From Rhizobium sp. NXC14 (GTDB lineage Bacteria; Pseudomonadota; Alphaproteobacteria; Rhizobiales; Rhizobiaceae), in contig NZ_CP021033.1 in assembly GCF_002117485.1 (NCBI RefSeq), positions 186,001 to 250,000 of the forward strand: DNA of 64,000 nucleotides, written 5' to 3'. Of the stretch, positions 35,713 through 45,174 are shown one piece after another. Under the pieces are notes generated by a model. That model saw only the letters and a program-made list of their open reading frames with translations. It ran no database searches and was not told the origin of the DNA. Positions within the stretch are counted from its first letter, which is position 1, and every line of letters begins with the position of its first letter. A program made the translations under genes and the position numbers.

Positions 35713-36078
35713 GTGGAAAAAGGCAATCAAAAACTTTTCTCGGGAAAGCGTATCCTGATCGTCGAAGACGAATATTCTCTTGCCGACGCGACCCGCCGGA
35801 GGCTCGAAGACTTAGGCGCAACCGTCGTGGGTCCGACGGCAAGAGTCGGTCACGCGCTCGGACTTATTGCCCGCGAACATATCGATGCGGCAATCCTCGA
35901 TGTCTGCCTCGGTGACGAGCTCGTCTTCGCTGTCGCCGATGAATTGCAGGAGCGACACATTAGCTTCGTCTTCGCCACTGGCTACGACCGAACAGTCATT
36001 CCCACCAGGTACAAGGGCGGTGTGCTCTGCGGCAAACCGATCGACCTGGAAAAGGTCGCCGCCGCCTTGTCCTTGTAG
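35713..36078 (+). CDS. single-domain response regulator (second copy)
   Basis: This 121-residue receiver is close to the one at 20547: ILIVEDEYSLADATRRRLED, phospho-acceptor Asp in AILDVCLGDELV, FATGYD. It keeps the conserved Lys-Pro (LCGKPIDLE) that is Lys-Ala in the first copy. It starts at GTG 35713, the same type of start as its relative. It is intact although its flanking relatives are broken, so it may still be phosphorylated by the kinase hybrid. Confidence 0.82.
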   Translation: MEKGNQKLFSGKRILIVEDEYSLADATRRRLEDLGATVVGPTARVGHALGLIAREHIDAAILDVCLGDELVFAVADELQERHISFVFATGYDRTVIPTRYKGGVLCGKPIDLEKVAAALSL

Positions 36079-36329
36079 CGCTCCTGACGGAAAGTATCGG
36101 CTATCGACAACATGGACCAAGCCTCCCCCTTCGGGGCACCGACACGGCTCGACTTAGCATTGTCTCGCCATGGCCAGCGTTTCAGCGGATCTACTTCCAT
36201 TGAATCGACAGGGTGCAGCAAACGTTTTGCATTCAGCCTCGGAACCCCCTCGAAATCCTGATGTCTTGCGGCGGAAAAGCGGCATTGCAGTCCGACCGGG
36301 CCGCTCCGCGAGATGTTGGGCCAGGGCTG

Positions 36330-36487
36330 CCAGGGGCGGCCAGGGCCGAGAATTGACTGAGCGCCAGCGCGCTGCCTACCAGCCGAATGCCAAGACCTCC
36401 TACACTCTTGGAGACTATGGGATCAGGTGCTGGATCGGAATTCCCATATCCGTCAGCAATCTGCTCGAGGACCAGGGCCACGGCTGA
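36330..36487 (+). pseudogene. remnant of the HWE kinase C-terminus (second copy)
   Basis: About 50 codons (GGQGRELTERQRA, then NAKTSYTLGDYGIRCWIGIP) match the last 50 residues of the 1328-residue kinase hybrid, including the stop. The rest of the gene is absent; upstream sequence is unrelated or scrambled. It lies in the same order relative to the receiver gene and the small convergent gene as in the intact block. Confidence 0.8.
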
Positions 36488-36596
36488 AGGCGACAAGGCA
36501 GCGATGCGGACGCCCGGCAATGGAGGCCAGGTTCTGCTGCCGGAGAAGGTCTTGCTCCGGCTGAGACCAGCCAGCTACACCGCATCAAGTTGCCGG

Positions 36597-36860
36597 TCAA
36601 TGGGTCGCACTACCTGCGGATCCGCCGACCTGACGCTTCTCTTCACATTCGAGCAACTCTGCCTTAAGCCTCTCAAGGTGCGCCACGTGCATCACCTGCG
36701 ATTCCTCGAAATTGGTCAAAAGCCGTATCGCTTCCCTAACGTCAGCACCGCGATTGGTCAGCTCAGCGATGAGCTCGCGCTGCCGAGCGACGTGCAACTC
36801 TCCCAGGGCGACATGTTCCAGCGCCTGCTCCAAATGCTTCTTCACAATCGTGCGATCCAT
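36597..36860 (-). CDS. small helical protein, 87 aa (paralogue of 26179-26409)
   Basis: The sequence KHLEQALEHVALGELHVARQ and RGADVREAIRLLTNFEE is clearly homologous to the 76-residue protein at 26179, with a longer C-terminal tail. AAGGAG lies about 7 bases upstream of the ATG at 36860. Orientation relative to the remnant kinase is convergent, as in the first block. The function is unknown. Confidence 0.72.
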   Translation of the reverse strand: MDRTIVKKHLEQALEHVALGELHVARQRELIAELTNRGADVREAIRLLTNFEESQVMHVAHLERLKAELLECEEKRQVGGSAGSATH

Positions 36861-37071
36861 GCGGATCTCCTTCTAAAGCGCGGCGAGAAAATTGATTCCT
36901 GCCAAGCGCTTTAGTTTCTTGTCTTGATGCATGTCACGATCCTGGAGCTGCAGACTTCCGGACGACATGCACCTAAGGGTGATCATGCGCTTATTATCAG
37001 CGTTTGCATACTGGCGCGTCGTGATGGTCCGAGTAACTGTTGAAGGCGAGTTGATCGGAAACACCAATTTC

Positions 37072-37494
37072 TTAGCGAGCATAGAGATAGGCTGCGAGAT
37101 CGCGGGCTTCCTGTTCGGATATTCCGGTGGTGGGCATCGCCGTCTTTGGCGAATGGGCCTGTGGCGCGACGATCCAGGCGATGAGGTTGTCGGTGGAATT
37201 GTTGAGCACGCCGGCAATGTAGACCCGCTTGCGCAGACCGGAGAGATCGCCGCCGACCTTGCCGTCGGCGCCCTCGATGCCCGGAATGGTGTGACATCCG
37301 GCGCAGCCATATCGGCGAAAAATCGCTGGCGCCCGCGCCGGATCGCCTTTTGTCATGGCGACGGCAACAGCCTGCCTTTCGGATCGCTCCCGGTAGATGT
37401 CGGTCAAGCTCAATCCCGCCGTCAGGCCCACCACGCAGGCGGCGATGACAAAGGCGGGGCGAAGGGAATCATGGGGCGACGATAGGCGTTCCAT
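37072..37494 (-). CDS. c-type cytochrome (small, membrane-anchored)
   Basis: This 140-residue protein has an N-terminal hydrophobic anchor (about 13-30) and one haem motif CAGCH (about residue 65), with a Met-containing distal loop (KTAMPTTGIS). GGGAGG precedes the ATG. It overlaps the end of the CtaG-like gene by 26 bases and closes the oxidase operon. It could deliver electrons to the oxidase. Confidence 0.87.
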   Translation of the reverse strand: MERLSSPHDSLRPAFVIAACVVGLTAGLSLTDIYRERSERQAVAVAMTKGDPARAPAIFRRYGCAGCHTIPGIEGADGKVGGDLSGLRKRVYIAGVLNNSTDNLIAWIVAPQAHSPKTAMPTTGISEQEARDLAAYLYAR

Positions 37495-38362
37495 CTGCGC
37501 CTCCCTTTCCGGAATCCCTGATCCATAATGCCGTCAGCGCCAGCGCAACAGTGGCGTAGACGATGCCGGCAGGAATCCACATTACCAGGCCGGCCATCTG
37601 CTGGTCTTCGAGCGGCGACAGCCCCCAAGCCCCAGACGATCGTGTCTGCACGACGTAGAGCACGTTCGGCGACAGGGCGATAAGGGCCCCAAGAATGCTC
37701 ATATGGAGCATCGTCACGAACAGATGCCAGGCCGCAAGCCCCCTGTTCGTCTTCCAGATGACAGGCCACCAGAACAGGATGGCACTCAGGAAAAAGAAAA
37801 GATGCTGCAAACGGTGGAGCGGCGTGCTTTCGATCGCGGCGTCGAACAGAAGAGGCGCGTGCCATGCCCAGATTGCCACCCCGTGGAGCAGCGTCGCGAC
37901 AGTGCCGTTGCTCAGCAACGTCCAGGTCCTGCGGACCACGCTCGAGGCGAGCACCTGTCCCGCCCGACGCCTGACGGTCCTCGGCAGCCCCCAGAGCAGC
38001 ACCGCCGACGGGCGTGCCAATACGATGAGCGGCGCGGCAACCGCCATAACCAGTTCATGTTCGATCATATGGACGGTGAAAAGCTGTTCTCCCAGCCAAT
38101 GCAGGGGAGAGACAAGCGCGCCGGCAAGCACCAGCCAGCCCGCCCAATAGGCCCAACACCGGTACGCGAAGACTCGCCGGCCCGTGGATGATCGCGACAT
38201 CAAGCGAAGGCTTCCGCTTGCATAGAGGGCTGCGCAGACTGCGAGCGGCGCGATTATCCAGGGATCGGCCGTCCATGGGAGGGAATTCGAATGGGCATGG
38301 CCTTCATGTGCCAATCCCGGTGTCGCCATAAGAAGAAAAGCGATTGTCGTTGCTGTTCTCAT
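37469..38362 (-). CDS. CtaG-like cytochrome c oxidase assembly protein (caa3 type)
   Basis: This 297-residue membrane protein has an N-terminal signal-like segment and about seven hydrophobic helices, with HMIEHELVMAVAAPLIVL, HGVAIWAWHAPLLFDAA and LQHLFFFLSAILFWWPV, matching the caa3_CtaG family (copper delivery/assembly). Its ATG at 38362 overlaps the stop of the subunit III gene (ATGA). Histidine-rich stretches near the N-terminus (HEGHAHS) may bind metal. Confidence 0.88.
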   Translation of the reverse strand: MRTATTIAFLLMATPGLAHEGHAHSNSLPWTADPWIIAPLAVCAALYASGSLRLMSRSSTGRRVFAYRCWAYWAGWLVLAGALVSPLHWLGEQLFTVHMIEHELVMAVAAPLIVLARPSAVLLWGLPRTVRRRAGQVLASSVVRRTWTLLSNGTVATLLHGVAIWAWHAPLLFDAAIESTPLHRLQHLFFFLSAILFWWPVIWKTNRGLAAWHLFVTMLHMSILGALIALSPNVLYVVQTRSSGAWGLSPLEDQQMAGLVMWIPAGIVYATVALALTALWIRDSGKGGADGTPIVAP

Positions 38363-38961
38363 AGCCGTGGCACCCAATAGATGCATCCGTAGAGGGGAAG
38401 CCAGGCGAGGACGACAAAGTTCCAGTAGAGCGCGTTGTCTTCGACATCGCCGTAGCGCCGCGCATTGTCGCCATGCTTCGAAAACATCAGGCAGGCGAGA
38501 ACGACGGTATCGACGAGGTCGGTGATGATGTGGGTCGCGTGCAGGCCGAGCATCGTCCAGACGATCGATCCATAGGCATCGTCGTCCCAACCGATGTGAA
38601 GGGCAGGAAATTCATAGGCGCGGGGTATGAGGGGTGCTGCTCCGAGAAGAGCCATGATGATCAGTCCCGCGCGCACCTTGCGGAGATCCCTCTGCTTCGC
38701 CCACCGCGCGACGAGCATATTCGGCACGATGCTGACGAGAAGCAGCAGGGTCAGAATTGTGCCGGGAAGGAGATCCGGGGCAGGGGCTTCGATCGGCCAA
38801 CGCGGCGCCAGGCTCATGAGATAGAAGTAAACGACGATCGCCAGAGCGAATCCCATGCCTTCGATCAGCATGAAGGCGCTGGTGCCCCAGAAGGTCAGGC
38901 TGGCGGTGCCCAAGCCGTGCAGGGGAAGCTTCGACAGATCGGTGACCACGCGCTCCTTCAT
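38359..38961 (-). CDS. cytochrome c oxidase subunit III
   Basis: This 200-residue membrane protein of the heme-copper oxidase subunit III family has about five hydrophobic helices, with the conserved WTMLGLHATHIITDLVDT and NALYWNFVVLAWLPLY stretches. It is shorter than the classical seven-helix form. Its ATG overlaps the subunit I stop (38958-38961) and its stop overlaps the CtaG start. Confidence 0.88.
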   Translation of the reverse strand: MKERVVTDLSKLPLHGLGTASLTFWGTSAFMLIEGMGFALAIVVYFYLMSLAPRWPIEAPAPDLLPGTILTLLLLVSIVPNMLVARWAKQRDLRKVRAGLIIMALLGAAPLIPRAYEFPALHIGWDDDAYGSIVWTMLGLHATHIITDLVDTVVLACLMFSKHGDNARRYGDVEDNALYWNFVVLAWLPLYGCIYWVPRL

Positions 38962-40871
38962 GACTCGTCCTCCGGTGTTTGCTTGGGCCAGAACCATCCG
39001 GTCAGAGTGATCGCTACCGGAACGGCTCCCCAGACGACGGCCCACGGGCTGAAGATCGAGGCGATCAGCATGATGCTCGTGGCGATGGCGGCCAGAAACG
39101 GCCAGATGGAATCGGCTGGCGAGGACTCCCGCGCCTCCGGCTCCGCTGCTGCAACGCTGCTGACGATCACTTCTCGCCGGTCGAGCCGAAGTCCCGTGGC
39201 CACGGGCAATGTTTCCCTGTCGGTCCAGAGCGGTTCGGCCGATTCCACGACGGGGATGTGGCGGAAGTTGTAAGGGGCAGGGGGCGAGGATGTGGCCCAT
39301 TCCAACGTCGAGGCGTTCCAGGGGTTCGGTTCCGCGGGCGGCCCGAATTTGAAGCTGCGGATGGCGTCAACGAAGAAGACCAGGAAGCCGACGGCCAGGA
39401 TGATAGTGCTGAGGCTGACAAAGAGGTTCAAGCCTGCCCAGGGCAACTCCGGCGGATAGGTATAGACACGCCGCGGCATACCCTCAAGGCCGAGGATGTG
39501 CATGGGGAAGAACGTCAGGTGAAAGCCGATGAAGATCAGGCCGAAAGCCCATCGGCCGAGCCTTTCACTCATCATCCGGCCGGTCATCTTCGGGAACCAG
39601 TAGTAGATCGAGCCGATGAGAGGGAAGACCGAGCCGCCGATCAGCACGTAATGGAAATGCGCCACGACGAAATAGGTATCGTGAACCTGAGTGTCGAGCG
39701 GCACGGACGCAACCATCACGCCAGTCATTCCGCCGATCACAAAGGTGATGAGGAAGCCGATGATGAAAAGCAGCGGTGTCTTGAAGACTGGACGGCCATC
39801 CCACAGCGTTGCCAGCCAGCAGAAGATCTGGGTTCCGGCGGGAATGGCGATCGCCATGCTTGAGGCGGTGAAGAAGCTGCTTCCCAGTCGGGGCAGACCG
39901 GCGACGAACATGTGATGCACCCAGAGGCCGAAGGCCAGGACTCCTGTCGCGATCATTGCCAGCACCAAAGGCAGGTAGCCGAAGACAGGACGCTGCGTGA
40001 AGGTGGAGATCATGGCGGACACCATGCCGACCGCCGGCAGGAAGATGATGTAGACCTCCGGATGGCCGAAGAACCAGAACAGGTGCTGCCAGAGTAGGAC
40101 GTCGCCGCCTTCGGAGGGATTGTAGAACTGCGTGCCGACCAGCCGGTCGAGAATGAGCGACGAGGAGCTGAACATGATCGCCGGCATTGCCAGGATGACC
40201 AGAAAGGCCGTCACCAGCATCGACCAGACGAAGAGCGGGATGCGATTGAGCGACATGCCCGGCGCCCGCAGCTTGAAGACGGTCACGACGATCTCGACGG
40301 CGACCGCGAGGGCGGACACCTCGGTGAAAGTGATCATCTGCGCCCAGAGATCGGCCCGTTTCCCCGCGCCATACTGCGGGCCTGCGAGTGGCACATAGGA
40401 AAACCAGCCGACATCGGGCGCGGTATCGAGGGCAAGCGAGATCCACAGCAGCAGTCCTCCGGCGAGGTAGATCCAATAGGAGAAGGCGTTCAGCCTGGGA
40501 AAGGCGATGTTGCGGGTTCCGACCATCAGAGGAACGAGATAGACCGCCATCGCCTCCATGACCGGCACCGCAAACAGGAACATCATGTTGCTCCCGTGCA
40601 CGGTGAAGATCTGATTGTACCGGTCGGCGCTGATGAAGCGGGCCTCGGGGAAGGCGAGCTGGATGCGCATCACAAGCGCCAGCACGCCGCCGAGGATGAG
40701 AAAGACAAAGGCTGTCGCGATATAGCGCCGACCGATGATCTTGTGATCGACCGTGGAGAGCGCTGCCAACAATCCAGGCGGCGTCGACCATGTGCGCCTG
40801 AGGAAGGCGTCCGCCTCTTCACTGCCGGCAGCCAGATCGGCGGGGGAAGGGGTTCTGCCGCCGCCTGTCAT
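38958..40871 (-). CDS. ctaD: cytochrome c oxidase subunit I
   Basis: This 637-residue heme-copper oxidase catalytic subunit has the copper-B and haem ligands in WQHLFWFFGHPEVYIIFLP, and a HFHYVLIGG region for haem a/a3 coordination. The signature GHPEVY with the Tyr marks an A-type oxidase. It has the usual 12 helices plus extra C-terminal helices. Its ATG at 40871 overlaps the subunit II stop; the upstream frame is shadow. Confidence 0.93.
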   Translation of the reverse strand: MTGGGRTPSPADLAAGSEEADAFLRRTWSTPPGLLAALSTVDHKIIGRRYIATAFVFLILGGVLALVMRIQLAFPEARFISADRYNQIFTVHGSNMMFLFAVPVMEAMAVYLVPLMVGTRNIAFPRLNAFSYWIYLAGGLLLWISLALDTAPDVGWFSYVPLAGPQYGAGKRADLWAQMITFTEVSALAVAVEIVVTVFKLRAPGMSLNRIPLFVWSMLVTAFLVILAMPAIMFSSSSLILDRLVGTQFYNPSEGGDVLLWQHLFWFFGHPEVYIIFLPAVGMVSAMISTFTQRPVFGYLPLVLAMIATGVLAFGLWVHHMFVAGLPRLGSSFFTASSMAIAIPAGTQIFCWLATLWDGRPVFKTPLLFIIGFLITFVIGGMTGVMVASVPLDTQVHDTYFVVAHFHYVLIGGSVFPLIGSIYYWFPKMTGRMMSERLGRWAFGLIFIGFHLTFFPMHILGLEGMPRRVYTYPPELPWAGLNLFVSLSTIILAVGFLVFFVDAIRSFKFGPPAEPNPWNASTLEWATSSPPAPYNFRHIPVVESAEPLWTDRETLPVATGLRLDRREVIVSSVAAAEPEARESSPADSIWPFLAAIATSIMLIASIFSPWAVVWGAVPVAITLTGWFWPKQTPEDES

Positions 40872-41851
40872 GGCAGACCACTCATATAGGCGCTCACCTG
40901 TCGCAGCTCGTCGCCGGTGAGGGGAACCAACGGCATGTTGTTGCCCGGCTTCAGCGTTTGCGGGTCGGCAATCCATGCCGCAACCGATCCCCGCGTATTC
41001 TCCAGCAGCCCCGCCGCAATCATGCTGCGGCTGCCGACATGGGTGAGGTCAGGCCCTGAAGTGCCCGATGCCTCGGTGCCCCGGATGGTATGGCAGGCGG
41101 CGCAAGGCTTGCTCATGAAGACGAGCTTTCCCGCAGCGGCATCACCATCGGCCGGCGCGGCTGCCGTCTTTCTCTGCGACTCCAGCCACCTGGCGTAGTC
41201 CTCCGGCTCCTCGGCAATCACCAGCAGTGCCATGTGGCTGTGCTGCAGGCCGCAGAATTCGGCGCATTGGCCGCGATAGATGCCGGCCTTGCTGGCATGC
41301 AGCGTCAGCCCGTTCTCGCGGCCGGGGACCAGATCCTGCTTTCCCGTCAGGTTTGGCACCCAGAAGGAATGAATGACATCAGTTGCCTCCAGGCGCAGCC
41401 GGACATCGGCTCCCACCGGGATATGCAGTTCGTTGGCAGTCTGGAAGGTTCTGGCGGGATCCGCATCGAGATAGGTAAACTGCCACCACCACTGCTGCCC
41501 GCGGACGGCGATGGTCGGCGGATTGTCCCGGCCGCGGTCGACGCCATTGGTTGCGTAAAAGCTGGTGATGGTCAGGAAGCTTACGACCAGGAAGGTCGTC
41601 ATGATCGCGCCGGTAACGACCCCGCCGATGGAACGCTGGGTCTGCGGTTCGCCGGGGCGCTGGTTCTTCCCGCGAACCAGCGCCCATGCCATGACGCCCA
41701 TGACGAGCACGAAGACGACGCCGCAGACGGCGACGAACAGGAATAACAGGCTCTTGAGTTCCGAAGCTGCAGGTCCGTCCGCATTCAGCGCCGATTGCGT
41801 CCCGACAGCGCAGCCGGACAGAAACAGGGTGCATGCCGGAGCGATCTTCAA
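40868..41851 (-). CDS. cytochrome c oxidase subunit II with fused cytochrome c domain
   Basis: This 327-residue protein begins with a lipoprotein-type signal (LFLSGCAVG), then two hydrophobic helices, a CuA domain with GQCAEFCGLQHSHM (Cys-x3-Cys-x3-His...Met ligands), and a C-terminal cytochrome c domain with the haem motif CAACH. This caa3-type subunit II passes electrons from its own haem to CuA. It overlaps the preceding cytochrome gene by ATGA. Confidence 0.93.
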   Translation of the reverse strand: MKIAPACTLFLSGCAVGTQSALNADGPAASELKSLLFLFVAVCGVVFVLVMGVMAWALVRGKNQRPGEPQTQRSIGGVVTGAIMTTFLVVSFLTITSFYATNGVDRGRDNPPTIAVRGQQWWWQFTYLDADPARTFQTANELHIPVGADVRLRLEATDVIHSFWVPNLTGKQDLVPGRENGLTLHASKAGIYRGQCAEFCGLQHSHMALLVIAEEPEDYARWLESQRKTAAAPADGDAAAGKLVFMSKPCAACHTIRGTEASGTSGPDLTHVGSRSMIAAGLLENTRGSVAAWIADPQTLKPGNNMPLVPLTGDELRQVSAYMSGLP

Positions 41852-42591
41852 GGCCGGACACCTCGATCGGAGCGGATGCCCACCGGCCCTTCCTCGAAAA
41901 GAGTTGCGGCCGGCGCCCGGTTCTCGGCCGGCCTCGTATGCTTGTCGTCATTGCGGCTCGGCGCGGTATAGAGGGCGGAATAGGTGCCGATTGTCCTGAT
42001 ATAGCCAGCAAGCTGCCAGATCTGGTCGCTGGTCATTTTGTTCGCGAAGGCAGGCATGCCGTGAGGCCGTCCGTCGCGTATGGATGCCACCACCGATACC
42101 ATTTCCGAGCCATAAAACCACCAGCCGTCAAGAAACGAAGGGCCGGTCCCGCCTCGTCCGTCTCCATGGCAACTAGAGCAGCCGAACCAGGAATAAAGGC
42201 GCTTGCCCTGGCTCAGATCATAGGCGGTCGTCTCATAGGGCTTGCCAAGCGCGAAATAGACGTCGGGTGGTGTGCCGCCGATCCTGTCCGGCATCAGGCG
42301 GAACTGATCGAGAGATGATGTGACGGGCGGATCGGCACGGTATTGTCTTGGATGTCTTGCCCAGCCGAGCGCGGCTCCGATCACCAACATACCGAATAGC
42401 AACGTCGAGACGAACCAGGTGCCGCCCTTCTTGACGGTGCTATCGGCAAGCAAAGGGAACAGATTGGACGCGACGACGGGATGGGCGCGACGCAAGCGTG
42501 GACGGCTTGCCCAGGCGATGGCGGCCCATACGGCTGCCATCGCGAGAAGCGATACTGCCGCCGACCAGGGGACCTGCTTGCTTTCGCGCAT
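41848..42591 (-). CDS. membrane-anchored c-type cytochrome
   Basis: This 247-residue protein has two hydrophobic segments in its N-terminal 90 residues and one haem motif CSSCH (about residue 135). A later PHGMPAFANKMT gives the candidate Met ligand. The ATG at 42591 follows the molybdopterin enzyme stop by 14 bases; the longer frame from 42738 overlaps that gene. Placed between the molybdoenzyme and subunit II, it may be the electron carrier between them; that is an inference. Confidence 0.8.
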   Translation of the reverse strand: MRESKQVPWSAAVSLLAMAAVWAAIAWASRPRLRRAHPVVASNLFPLLADSTVKKGGTWFVSTLLFGMLVIGAALGWARHPRQYRADPPVTSSLDQFRLMPDRIGGTPPDVYFALGKPYETTAYDLSQGKRLYSWFGCSSCHGDGRGGTGPSFLDGWWFYGSEMVSVVASIRDGRPHGMPAFANKMTSDQIWQLAGYIRTIGTYSALYTAPSRNDDKHTRPAENRAPAATLFEEGPVGIRSDRGVRP

Positions 42592-42605
42592 TGCCGGGAC
42601 CTGGG

Positions 42606-45008
42606 TCAGGACCGCGACGACAGGGCCGAGAGACTGAGCCGCACCGGCAACATCTTGTAAGACGGGGTCTTGGCTTTGGCGTCGTGATGTGCCAGCGGAA
42701 AAAGCGGGTTCGCCTCGGGGTAATAGGCCGCGCAGCACCCGGCCGGAATCGCGTGCCGAGCAACCTTGAAGCCGGTGACGCGACGCGTTGTGGCGACGTC
42801 GATGGCAGTCGTCAGATCGACGAAATCGCCTTCTTTGAAGCCCAGTCTGCCAATATCCTCTTCGTTCATGAAGACCACCTTCCGCGTTCCCTTCACGCCC
42901 CGGTAGCGATCGCCGTATCCGTAGATTGTCGTGTTGAATTGGTCGTTGGAGCGCAGCGTGGCGAGGTTGAGAACCTCAGTGGCGCCTGGACCGATGTCGA
43001 GTTCGGGGAAGAGCCGCGGCGGCGTGATGAAATTGGCTTTCTGGTTGGGCGTCGTCCATTTGCGCTCCCGGGCCGGAACCGGTCTCGGAATGCCGCCCGG
43101 TTGAAACATGCGTTTGTTGAAATCCCTGAACGTTTCGGGATAGGTCGCTTCGATCGCGTCACGGATCTTCGAATAATCGCCGACCCATTCATCCCAAGGA
43201 ACGCGGCCTTTGGTCAGCGTCGCCTTGGCTATGCCGGCGACGATGGCTGGCTCCGACAAAAGCTCCTCGCTTGCGGGCTTCGCCTTTCCGCGCGAGCCAT
43301 GAAAATGCGCCACGGAACTTTCGATGGAGACGGCTTGCGGACCGCTTGCCTGTTCATCGATCTCGATACGGCCGAGGCAGGGCAGGAGATAGGCGACTTT
43401 GCCGTGGATGACGTGGCTGCGATTGAGCTTCGTCGCGATCTGTACGGTCAGGCGGAGTTTGCGCCACGCCTCCTCCATCGCCTCCGTTTCCGGGACGGCG
43501 CGCAGGAAATTGCCGCCGAGGCTGACGAAGGCTTTGGCGTCGCCCTCCAGGATCGCCTTGCAGGTGTCGACGGTTGAGCGTCCTTCCCATTGTGGCGGTT
43601 CGAACTGGTAGAGTTGCGCCAGTTTGTCGAGCGGCACGAGGTCGGGCTTTTCCGTTATCCCGACCGTGCGCTGGCCCTGCACGTTCGAGTGGCCGCGCAC
43701 GGCGCAGATATTGGCGCCCGGCTTGCCGATATTGCCGCGCAGCAGCGCGAGATTGGCGACCATATGAACGTTCTGGACACCCATCACATGCTGCGTCAGA
43801 CCCATGCCATAGACCATCAGCACTGCCTCCGAATGGGCATAGGTGCGGGCTGCCTGAATCATCTGCTCGCGGGTCAAGCCAGAAACACGTTCCAGTTCGG
43901 CCCAGTCATATCGGCGGGCGGCTTCGGCAAACTCCTCGAAACCCGACGTGTGCGTGTTGATGAAATCGTGGTCGAGAACATGCTTTTTGTCGGCCGCCGC
44001 TATGGAAGCGGCGAACGCCACTGCCGCGGCATTATCCGGCTTATGGGGCACGGCATCGGAGCCTGAAACCTTGCTCATGCCCAGTGCCTTCATCGCATCG
44101 TCGGCTTCGATCAAGGCTTTGCAGACGCCGAAGAGGGCCGCGATGTCGCCTCCGTTCTTCACCTGATAATATTCCGACGAAATCGGCGTCGACCGGCCGG
44201 TCAGCATCTGGCTCGGCATTTGCGGGTTGATGAAACGTTCGAGGCCCGGTTCGCGCAACAGGTTGAAGGTGACGATTTTCACGCCCCGATCGACGGCATC
44301 CTGCAGGTCATGCAGCATCCGCGGGGAAGAGGTGGCGACGTTCTGTGCCATATAGAAAATGCAATCGCAGTTCTGGAAATCGGAAAGGATTGCCGTGCCG
44401 ACGGAGGCTCCGATGCTTTCCGGCAGGCCGACCGAGGAGCTTTCGTGACACATGTTGGAAGAATCGGGCAGGTTATTGCTGCCGAAGATGCGGGCAAAAA
44501 GCTGATACATGTAGGAGGTTTCGAGGGCGGCGCGCCCGGAGGTGTAGAAATCGACCTCACGCGGAGAAATTGCCCGCAGCTCCTCGCCGATTTCTGAGAA
44601 CGCATCGCTCCAGTCCACCGGTTCATATTTGTCGGTCGAGCTGTTCCACCGCATCGGATGGGTCAGCCGACCTTGTTCTTCGAGATCGTGCTCGCTCCAT
44701 TGCTCCAGCTCATGCAATGTGTGGGCTGCGAAGAAGGCGCGGTCGGCGCGGCGTGAAGTGACCTCCCAGGCGGTCGCCTTTGCGCCGTTCTCGCAAAACT
44801 CCATGGCATGGGGTTTTGCAGGCTTGGCCCAGGCGCAACTGACGCACATGTAGCCATCTGGTTTGTTGTGATGGGAAAGCAGCGACGGCCCCGAGCGGGG
44901 GACATGCTCGCGAAGAAGAATCTCTCCAAGAGATCTTGCCGCCGCCCATCCGCCGGCCGCAGGCGTGCTCTCACCAATAGTTGGCGGATGTTTCGATCGC
45001 GCTGACAT
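42606..45008 (-). CDS. molybdopterin-dependent oxidoreductase, FdhF/YdeP family
   Basis: This 800-residue member of the molybdopterin oxidoreductase superfamily has a CVSC pair near residue 55, the cofactor-region motif NMCHESSSVGLPESIG (the Cys is the likely Mo ligand), NMCH preceded by SSNNLPDSS, and a C-terminal molydopterin dinucleotide domain with LRSNDQFNTTIYGYGDRYRG. Members are annotated as formate-dehydrogenase-like, but the substrate of the YdeP branch is unknown. GGGAGG precedes the ATG at 45008. It heads the oxidase operon. No signal peptide is seen. Confidence 0.88.
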   Translation of the reverse strand: MSARSKHPPTIGESTPAAGGWAAARSLGEILLREHVPRSGPSLLSHHNKPDGYMCVSCAWAKPAKPHAMEFCENGAKATAWEVTSRRADRAFFAAHTLHELEQWSEHDLEEQGRLTHPMRWNSSTDKYEPVDWSDAFSEIGEELRAISPREVDFYTSGRAALETSYMYQLFARIFGSNNLPDSSNMCHESSSVGLPESIGASVGTAILSDFQNCDCIFYMAQNVATSSPRMLHDLQDAVDRGVKIVTFNLLREPGLERFINPQMPSQMLTGRSTPISSEYYQVKNGGDIAALFGVCKALIEADDAMKALGMSKVSGSDAVPHKPDNAAAVAFAASIAAADKKHVLDHDFINTHTSGFEEFAEAARRYDWAELERVSGLTREQMIQAARTYAHSEAVLMVYGMGLTQHVMGVQNVHMVANLALLRGNIGKPGANICAVRGHSNVQGQRTVGITEKPDLVPLDKLAQLYQFEPPQWEGRSTVDTCKAILEGDAKAFVSLGGNFLRAVPETEAMEEAWRKLRLTVQIATKLNRSHVIHGKVAYLLPCLGRIEIDEQASGPQAVSIESSVAHFHGSRGKAKPASEELLSEPAIVAGIAKATLTKGRVPWDEWVGDYSKIRDAIEATYPETFRDFNKRMFQPGGIPRPVPARERKWTTPNQKANFITPPRLFPELDIGPGATEVLNLATLRSNDQFNTTIYGYGDRYRGVKGTRKVVFMNEEDIGRLGFKEGDFVDLTTAIDVATTRRVTGFKVARHAIPAGCCAAYYPEANPLFPLAHHDAKAKTPSYKMLPVRLSLSALSSRS

Positions 45009-45174
45009 TGATACCTCCCGATATCGGCGTGGGGATCCCGAATTTTTGCGACCCGAACTCTTCGAGAAACAAACTGTTCCAGATGACATGCCAAAACTGA
45101 TGAGCGGGCGGTCGACAGTCGGTTAGGGGAGACGGGTGGCAATCGCCTGGCCATCTTAGCCGTGTCGCTTGTGC

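Noticed and set aside
36931..37485. 184-codon plus-strand frame over the small cytochrome gene
   Set aside because: Antisense to a gene with a haem motif, anchor and ribosome-binding site.
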